From: Cristatella mucedo
Lineage: Eukaryota; Bryozoa; Phylactolaemata; Cristatellidae
Assembly (NCBI GenBank): GCA_009760855.2
Contig: WPIO01000188.1
Coordinates: 1 to 64,000 of the forward strand
Direction: 5' to 3'
Length of the DNA stretch: 64,000 bases
Shown piece after piece: positions 56,650 through 64,000 of this stretch. The notes under the pieces were generated by a model. It did no database searches. It was not told where the DNA came from and saw only the letters and a program-made list of their open reading frames with translations. Numbering within the stretch: position 1 is the stretch's first letter; every line of letters begins with the position of its first letter. A program made the translations under genes and the position numbers.

Positions 56650-59165
56650 TATTTGTTTGAAATATTACTACTATTATGCAAGCCTCGTATTTTTGTCCTG
56701 CATTTTAATCATTGAATCGCTATTGCGCGTAGTCCAATTTCTCTTCTGTCTGAAACGCACTGCGACGAGAGATGAAATCACCGTTCTCCTACTAGGGTTT
56801 TTTAAATATAATTAATTAAATTAATTACTAATATAATTAAATATCATTTGATATACAAACTAAGACGTAGTTTTCAAGAGAGGTTTTTACATCTTACATA
56901 ATTTAATAGGAAGATGCACAATCGCATGTTCAAATTAATGCTTAATTTAAATTATTTTTAACTTCTACAAGAGGTTTTTGCTTAGGAAAAAAGTAATTAC
57001 TACTGATAAAAATAATTTCACTACTATTATATCGATAGTTAAAATGCATTATACACAAACTTCATAAATAAATAGTACGCATAGAGAGACCTAATTTACA
57101 TAGATTGATAATAATAAATTACGGACAGCTTGTAATTAGGTTTTTTGTAAAATTCAGTACATTAAGACGTATGGACTATTTTTTACTGTGACCTGGCAAG
57201 TTATTCAGGTTGGTTAGTAATTCCTGTCCTAATTTACAACCGTAATCTTTTGGAGAATTTGTATTTGTCATTAATTCCAGATGGTAAAACGCCCTGCATT
57301 ATAATTATAAAATCCTTAATATAGTGACACAAATTAAATATTGGATATTCATATACAATTACAAGAATGGGTACGAGTATCATGACGGTTTGTTACCCTA
57401 CTCCTGCGAGGCTTGTCCAGTTTGCATTTTGTCATTTATAGGTTCGAATTCTTAAATTAGTCATTGCTCTATGAGTTTTTTTTCGATCATTCTGAAAACG
57501 AGATAGACGTGTGTAATTAACTTGTATTCGAGCATTGCATTCGAATCGTAACAGGTTTTATAAATAATTTGAAATTGGTTCTCTGCATCTAAAAACGAGC
57601 AAGCTATTATATTTGTCCGGTCCCCAAGAAGGATTACTCCAAAGCTATCTAAACCAAACATTTGAACGCTTTGACAGTTGCTAAAAGACCTGGCTGATTG
57701 TTACAGATAGATCATGTTTCCAAGTTTCTAAATTATTGCTGGGATGAATAATTCCTCATCACATATTTGGAAGGTTTTTACATAGATTAGCTAACTCTTT
57801 TGGTGAAATGAAAGCCTGTATATCGCTTTCGAGGCTTACATTTGCTTTTTTATATATTTATTGTTTTTGGTTGAGCGGTCGAAAGCCGAGGCCTAATGTT
57901 CATTTGCTGTTTTTATAAAGATCTTTTTTAGTACTGCATATTATGTCGTCAGCATTGTGATTCTTTTTGCCTGCACTTCCAAAATAGCTTATGATTAAAA
58001 TGTTGCTGAATTATTTAAAAGGCATCATGTTTTGAATAGATTTGCCAAATTTATATTTCTAAATTTTATAAAAAATTTGAGACAGTATATTGTATGACAA
58101 AAATAAGAAACATTAAATCAATATAAGAATGATTTTCACTAGGTTAACTGAATTATAAGGATATATGGTCTGCTTATTAAGGTCGGCATTCGAACTTACA
58201 GGGATAATCAAAAAACAACAATTAGTCACCTTCCACGAAAACGTGCTTGGTTGGTTTTAAGTGTGAGCCTTAAGCTACCAAAATTTTCGTTTTTTTTATG
58301 TTCAGAGCTCCCGAAACACTGCAAGAAAATGACTGAGAATACAGATCGAGTATTACTGGGTGTCTATATATAAGTGAGATAGCTACAAAATACTGGTACC
58401 CCCTGACTTGGTATGCTGCATGGAAGTTAGTTTTCTTTACTTGTTTTTGATGAAATACCTAATTTTTAAGCACTCTTGATAAGATAGCATAATGCTTTCA
58501 TCTTCGGGGCTCATTTTTTTATCTATATCTGATCGCATTCGTATTTTTTTACTAAGTGTGCGGCACCTTGTCAGTTCGCATGCCTATATTCGTCAAAATG
58601 CTTAATAGCCTTGAATAAGCCTTGTGACGTGGATTCATAAACCTGATTTTGGGACGTAACAATGGGCCTTCTTCAATGTCGTATTAAGTAATTGGAAACT
58701 TTTTTTCTCTTCCTGACGTTTTTACTCCTGTGTTAACCTTAATTCAAAGCCTGTTGACTTATTTATTCAAGTATTTAGAGTCGTACAGCAAGATCATGTG
58801 AACTATAGGCGGAGAACCAAATATATTAACATGCCTATATCGACTTTTCATTTCCAATTCGATAGAAAAACTTGTTTAGACCGCAAACTTTACGGAGAAA
58901 CTGTTTAAGATTGGTCTCAAAGTTACTAGAAGAGGCACTTTATGTTGCAATGCGGGAGCTTAATAGAGGTAGGCTACTTCTTAAAGGACGAGTGAAATGC
59001 CAAGTCTGTCTGATTCAAAACAAGGTTTCCGTCAGTTCAATCGACCTTTAACAATGACTGCAGTCGCATGCACTGCTAGTAAATAACTGACCAAAGGTGG
59101 GCGATGCTTCCGGTATACTAGGACAGTGCATTGTGTAAATATCGAATTTATCAATAACATCAATA
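56650..59165. other. AT-rich unique sequence, no feature recognised
   Basis: Very AT-rich with no long frames. No similarity to the window's repeats. Confidence 0.5.
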
Positions 59166-59167
59166 AT

Positions 59168-59285
59168 GATATAATAAGAATACCGTACTTTATAAAGCGC
59201 CCTCACAGAAATTAATCTCTTTCCAGGCCCTTTACATATGCTGCAAAGAAAGTATGATTGCATGGCTAGTAGTAGCATGGTTTTC
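59168..59285 (-). mobile_element. LINE family A tail fragment
   Basis: An AATGATATAATAAGAATA tail, the hairpin at 59190-59236 (AAAGCGCC...GGCCCTTT), and the CATATGCTGCAAAGAAAGT block. Heavily 5' truncated. Confidence 0.8.
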
Positions 59286-59571
59286 TATTACAAAACGTGC
59301 AGCTTAAATTGTTTAACTAAACGATAATATGATTACATTAAAGCACAGCTTTTGTGCGGCTTAACAAATGCAAGAAATGAATGTTTCTTGATTTAAAGTT
59401 CATTTTGCATTTCCTAACAAATCTAAGGGCTCCTGAGTTTGCCATGTGGCGAGAAGACTGGCCTGCAACAGGTCTATGTTCCTGACGAGGAAAGAGCAGG
59501 ATCGCTCTATTTTATCCCAAGGCTGCTCGAGACCCTGCGGGGCTTCGAGGTAATCCACAGTCATTGTATGC

Positions 59572-59638
59572 ATGCATATATATATATATATATAAATATA
59601 TTTAAATATAATATATATATATATAAATAAATAAATAA

Positions 59639-59692
<54 letters not shown>
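59572..59692. repeat. (TA)n tract with AAAT variants
   Basis: TATATA runs flanking an AAATAAATAAAT section. It explains the Tyr/Ile-rich frame on the minus strand. Confidence 0.95.
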
Positions 59693-59695
<3 letters not shown>

Positions 59696-59699
59696 GGCA

Positions 59700-60540
59700 C
59701 AATTCAAATTCAGGTGAGGCCGTATTTGCACTAAAGTAGGATAGTATCTTCCAGTATTTTTAAAGACCGGCTAACTCTTTTGTCCCCGAGTAATAAAAGA
59801 AACTTGCTCGAGTTGCAAGAGGCATGAAAGCAGCCACATACATCTCTTCAACGAAGGCTTATCTTACCTCCAAATAAAAGACACCATGCATATCTGTTTA
59901 GACACGTATTTTTTACGATAAACAAGTTTTTATATTAATAGCATGAATGACCTGCAAGTATTTTTAAAAGATTATCAGACTGCCGTGAGTTCCCGACTAG
60001 CTCAGTGTTTCCGGCTCAAAAGCAGCCGAGCTTTTTCAAACGATAGGTGTACTCGCTTTAGAAATTGCGTTGATCAGTTAAATGATGTTAAAAGGTTGTG
60101 CTGATATGTGACTCGCCTACTTAACGTGGCCTCCTATGACTAAATGACCTTATGCAAGGGTTTTGGTAACCAATATTCGTATTAAAGCTAGGGGTAGGAT
60201 ATTTGAAATGTTTGAGCTTTTGGAACTTAAACACTTATTTAAACCGGAATAGTATACATTGTTTGCATTTGCAAACGGCTGAACATAAAATGAACTCATT
60301 CGAATGCCATTTTGTAATAAACAGAAAGGTTGAGTTGGCGCACTAAGCGGTTAATTTTATATTGACTCACTTCTCCTCACTCCTTTAATTGGGAGCTACA
60401 GATTCATAAACGGTCGAGTTTTGTTTCGTCTCACATGACACATGCTTGCGTGGCTATACCTAAAATGTCCATACCTAAACCAGCTTCTTTCGGCATTTTA
60501 AAACTCGCGGAGTAAAAACAGTCAGTTCTGCTATTGTATT
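59700..60540. other. No recognisable gene or repeat
   Basis: Nothing supported. Confidence 0.4.
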
Positions 60541-60544
60541 GTGA

Positions 60545-61200
60545 TTAGCAATTATGATTACAGCTGCCAAGGCCCTAGCGTGGTTAAATCCTATTCGTCC
60601 AATCTTGTTTAATGCACGTCGTGTGGGGGTCTGGTCTTACCCACGAGACCGGTCACGTGTGGAGTCCCTCAAGGGAATCTCCTCGTTACCTTGCTGTTCT
60701 TCATATATACTATACATCCGGAAGAATTGATTAAGGCCACTTGAGTATGATATCACTTTTATGCTGGCGATACTCAGCTATAGTTTTCATTCAAACCATC
60801 CAAATTCGAGGCAGCAACTGATAAACTGAAAGCTTGCCTTGCCAAAATATGGTAATGGATGTCACAAAATTTCTTAAAATTAAAAGACGGCGGAAGTAAA
60901 TTGACACTCAAAGGACATCCTAAAGTTCTAATAGCTGATGCTGTCGTGCGATCATAACCAGGTACTCGAAATGTAGGTGTCGTTTTCGACAGCTTTTTAA
61001 ATTTTAAAAGCTTCATTCAGAAACTGCTTCTGGAGCTTTCCGTTGCATCAAATACCTATCTAAGACAAGGAGCTGTATTCCATGATGGCTTGCAAAGTAA
61101 CTAACTAGCTCCTGACATCTGTTTCGGTCTGGTTTTGAAAATCTCTTCTGGCAAGGCTACCTTAACAAGCAACAAGGCCACTGCAGATGCAGGTGCAGGC
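60545..61200 (+). mobile_element. LINE family B reverse-transcriptase fragment
   Basis: The plus strand reads 'GVPQGNLLVTLLFFIYTIHP', 'YHFYAGDTQL' (YADD changed to YAGD), 'ACLAKIW' and 'SQNFLKLKDGG', then 'GTRNVGVVFDSFLNFKSFIQ'. There are stops between blocks. No endonuclease or 3' end is attached; the SINE at 61.2 kb lies just after it. Confidence 0.8.
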
Positions 61201-61224
61201 TATAAGTGAATAAATAAATACAAG

Positions 61225-61390
61225 CTGATTTAGAAGCCTCTTTTTGTATAGCGACAGAAGAGCCTTGACGGCTGTCCCCACCACTTGCAGCAGTGATAAA
61301 GAATCGCCCACCACATGATTTGAACCCACGACCTCGGCGCCGATGTCGTGAAAAGCAATCGATTTACTTTATGAACCATAAATATCCATT
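61225..61390 (-). mobile_element. tRNA-derived SINE, copy 2
   Basis: On the minus strand: GAGGTCGTGGGTTCAAATC (B box GGGTTCAAATC), then GTGGTGGGCGATTCTTTATC, a CTGCTGCAAGTGGTGGGG block, and the 3' end GTCGCTATACAAAAAGAGGC. The A box region near 61370-61385 is weak. Confidence 0.75.
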
Positions 61391-61399
61391 GGATATATC

Positions 61400-62035
61400 T
61401 CCTAAGCTGCAATTTTCTTTAAAATTATTATAATGTTCCGGATGAATAGGAACACAAACATACTTCGGTAGTTTTTGGATAGGAGACCATGCATTTCAAG
61501 GAAAAAACTTGCCGAGCTTCTTACCATTAGGTCAGAATTTTCTAGCTCACCAAAGAATGTTGAGTAAGTTTACAGAATTACGCACTCAAGGCATCGGATA
61601 AGTTATAGAAATTTGCGTTTTAACTACTTATAGTAAAAGAATAAATTCATGGGAAGATCCGTTCTCGGCATGACCATTTTCGTGTTGGAATGTTGCCAAC
61701 TAAAAAACAAACTAGCTGTAAAAGCAACTCCAAGTATTGGTGGTTGAAAGATGAACGGATTATGATAAATACAATTTTTTTTGTACGCCCATTTACTTAG
61801 AAGTTTACCCTCACCACTATATGTCTTTCCTTTTTCAAACAGCACATGATTTGATAGTTCCTAAATACAAAACGAGCGATCCCCATGCAAATTGGCCGAA
61901 ACAACAATAGCAGCATTATCTATCTTTCGATTTAACCAAAGCTGTCGTGGTGACCTCCACGTGGCCAGGATTGGTGTGGGTAATGATTTTCGGGGGGTTT
62001 AAACAAAAGTTACCTTTTTATGTTACTAAACATAT
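61400..62035. other. No recognisable gene or repeat
   Basis: Nothing supported; a 73-codon frame at 61624-61845 (-) has no recognised motif. Confidence 0.4.
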
Positions 62036-62039
62036 ATTA

Positions 62040-62170
62040 ACAATAATAATAAGAATAATTCACTTGAAAAGTGCCCCCAGAGAACTTAATCTCTCTCTAG
62101 GCGCTTTACATTTGCTTTAAAGTGAAATGCAATTGAATGGTAAGTAATATCATGCTTGAAGAACAAACGA
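62040..62170 (-). mobile_element. LINE family A tail fragment
   Basis: AATAATAATAAGAATAA tail, hairpin at 62068-62110 with GGCGCTTTACATTTGCT, and the CATGCTTGAAGAACAAACG block. Only about 130 bases of the 3' end remain. Confidence 0.85.
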
Positions 62171-62174
62171 ACAT

Positions 62175-62890
62175 TACACCGAGTACTGTAAAGGGGTTCA
62201 AATTCACTCAAAATATGCAGGCGTTGAGGCGTACATGAGCCGTATCAACCACAAGTGAAACAAAAACATTTGACATGTCAAGTATTATTGCGCGTCTCAA
62301 CATCCAAGTCCAAGGACGTTGTAGGCATTTTAAGATGTATGTAAGACGCACATTTTCATGCCAACCTGGGCTCCTGTACAAGTCCTCAACTCCAGCATAT
62401 ACTCTGGATTTCACGTCCCTGAATTGCCAATTGGCTAGGCTGTATAATTCAGCCGTTAGGAAGAAAATCTTTTGACAGCACCCTTAAAGGCAACCGGTGA
62501 CAACAAGCGAGCACACGATCAATGCAAAAGTCCTACTCACTTGTTTGACTAAATTACAACTTGGAAGCACATACCGAGGACCATATACCACTAGCTTCAC
62601 GTCGTTGAGGTAATTACTATCACGTATGTGACGTGTTGGCGACACCGGGGCAGCATTATGGCAAAACGTGTTGAATGAAGAAAAGCAAGCCAGTCATCAA
62701 AATAGATCAATATACGAAGGACCGATGTGCAGGCGAGACGGATGGGATAATATGTAGGTGCGAAAATTATAAATTACATTGTGATTGGATCACTACTATA
62801 GAAAATATGTTAGACGACAGAATAGCAAGATGTGGAGGCATGTCAATCGGTCGTGAGGTTTAGCTTGGTCATGAACGGCATAGAAGCTAT
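62175..62890. other. No recognisable gene or repeat
   Basis: Short frames on both strands (62208-62414, 62275-62475, 62675-62863) lack recognised motifs. Confidence 0.4.
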
Positions 62891-62894
62891 ATTA

Positions 62895-63535
62895 CGAACT
62901 ATTGCCGCCACGGCTTGGCACCTCCATACCTAGTTGAACTGCTGCACCAGCTTTGGCCGCCTCGTGCCCTCCGGTCCTATATGGAAGATTGTTTACCTAT
63001 TCCGTCCCTCCGTTTAAAAAAATCCTAGCTTATTAAACAGCCTCTATTTGTATAGCAACGGACGAGCCTTAACGGCTATCATCACCGCTTGCAGTGGTGA
63101 TAAAGAATAGCCCACCTCAGGAATCGAACCCATGACCTCGGGACCGAGATCGTGCAAGCAAACGCCTTACCTAGGGTGGCATCATGGTATAATGAGCGTC
63201 GGCGACAGAATTTTTATTTCTTCAGGTCCAAGACTGTAGAACTCACTTCTGCGATTCTTACACAACGATCACTACTCTCCTGCAACCGAGTATGGTTCAT
63301 TAGTTCCAGCGGTCCGGAGTTGCTACGGCCACAATAATTACATCCTCAACTGGTCTCCTTACCCTGCTATTCTTTCTTCCCACTTTCTCTTCATTGTTTG
63401 AGATGAAGTTTGTCAGCTACCGAATGAGTACTCAAAGCCAATATATCCCTAAATAGGTTCTAACAAACTCGTGGACACACCTAGCTAGCTTTTGTGGATT
63501 TGTGGAGTCACAGACGGAGTTATATTAAAATACTT
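62895..63535 (+). mobile_element. LINE family B 3' region, split by a SINE
   Basis: C-terminal words 'LAPPYLVELLHQLWPPRALR' are readable before the SINE; after it the GTCGGCGACAG...AGGTCCAAGACTGTAGAACTC block continues the same gene region, followed by the family B 3' end (TTGTGGAGTCAC near 63500-63512). Confidence 0.8.
63030..63185 (-). mobile_element. tRNA-derived SINE, copy 3
   Basis: The minus strand reads TAAGGCGTTTGCTTGCACG, then GAGGTCATGGGTTCGATTCC (canonical B box GGTTCGATTCC), GTGGGCTATTCTTTATCACC, and the 3' end GCTATACAAATAGAGGCTG. The best-preserved promoter of the three copies. Inserted in LINE B. Confidence 0.8.
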
Positions 63536-63539
63536 AGAA

Positions 63540-64000
63540 AAAAACAAAGCCGCGCGTCGTACAAACACCTTTAAAAAGACGTCAAGCGTAAACATTATTA
63601 CATTGAATCAAAAGATAATTACCATGATAGCTGGCATGTTTGCCAAAGTGAAGGCCGCCTGTCAGACCCGAGACCGCTGAGATCTGGTCTGTGACCCACG
63701 ATGGCAAAACATTTGAAGTTTTAACAGGAGTAATGGGAATTTGAACTGACTTGCCGGACAGACTGATTTGACTGACTCGTCGCCGGACGAAGGCGCACAC
63801 GCGGCCGATGCCTCGTTGGTAAGAGCTGCTACTGGAAACCCGATCAGCGGTTCCGGATTAAGTGGGTGCGTTAATAATGGACTCCTTAGTTAATGGGGGC
63901 CCATCAGCAGTAACTTATTAGGTACGGATATTCCTCCCTGGACGTTTCCTCTCGGTCAATTCAAACCTGGGGCAGGACATTTCCCATCAGGGTATATGGC
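63540..64000. other. No recognisable gene or repeat
   Basis: Nothing supported; frames at 63492-63680 and 63582-63800 lack recognised motifs. Confidence 0.4.

Noticed and set aside
59400-59702. 100-codon Tyr/Ile-rich frame
   Set aside because: Translation of the (TA)n tract.
63090-63180. tRNA gene
   Set aside because: A B box is present, but a full cloverleaf is not supported and the sequence continues into a SINE body shared by three copies.

Overview
The window is nuclear DNA of an animal, almost certainly an invertebrate. Introns have GT-AG borders, coding is sparse, and most of the sequence is decayed retroelements: two CR1/L2-like LINE families, one hAT DNA transposon, a tRNA-derived SINE, and LTR-type units. 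I see no bacterial operon, rRNA or CRISPR. I cannot name the phylum from sequence alone. Composition is moderately AT-rich, with a GC-rich island near 11.0-11.7 kb.

Only one host gene is convincing: a small secreted cysteine-rich peptide gene at 36575-37036 on the + strand. It has a TATA box, a signal peptide, an acidic propeptide ending in Lys-Arg, one phase-1 intron, and a cationic six-cysteine mature peptide with the beta-defensin/crotamine-type spacing C-X6-C-X7-C-X11-C-X6-CC. A likely third exon lies in the 3' UTR.

Layout. 0.85-10.4 kb: fragments of LINE family A (3' end is a hairpin plus an ATT/AAT tail) and family B (tail with a CTCTCCTGCATG-like block), including a near-complete but broken family A copy at 5.66-8.96 kb. 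10.7-11.7 kb: a dispersed repeat (R1) and a gag-like remnant. 12.2-18.6 kb: one inverted and three tandem copies of a roughly 1.1-kb unit (R2), which runs into a family B endonuclease region; units 2 and 3 carry the same LINE A insertion. 19.58-23.26 kb and 39.97-43.61 kb: two arms of a large imperfect inverted repeat, each about 3.65 kb, enclosing 16.7 kb that holds the peptide gene. 24.46-30.04 kb: a hAT element with an 8-bp target duplication, inserted into a LINE A copy and itself split by three later LINE A insertions. 30.1-36.1 kb: a 10-bp minisatellite, then long minus-strand copies of family B and family A.

43.8-45.4 kb: a diverged LINE A relative. 50.7-55.9 kb: a family B copy interrupted by two tandem LTR-like units, each with TG...CA ends and joined by ATAC. 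56-64 kb: AT-rich sequence with SINE copies, LINE tails, a (TA)n tract, and a family B copy broken by a SINE.

The LINE copies act as stratigraphic markers: A before hAT, A again after hAT, B into A, A into B, SINE into B, and LTRs into B. The inverted arms share nested insertions, so they were duplicated after those events. Coordinates of repeat edges are estimates by eye, usually good to 10-40 bases except where terminal motifs are given.
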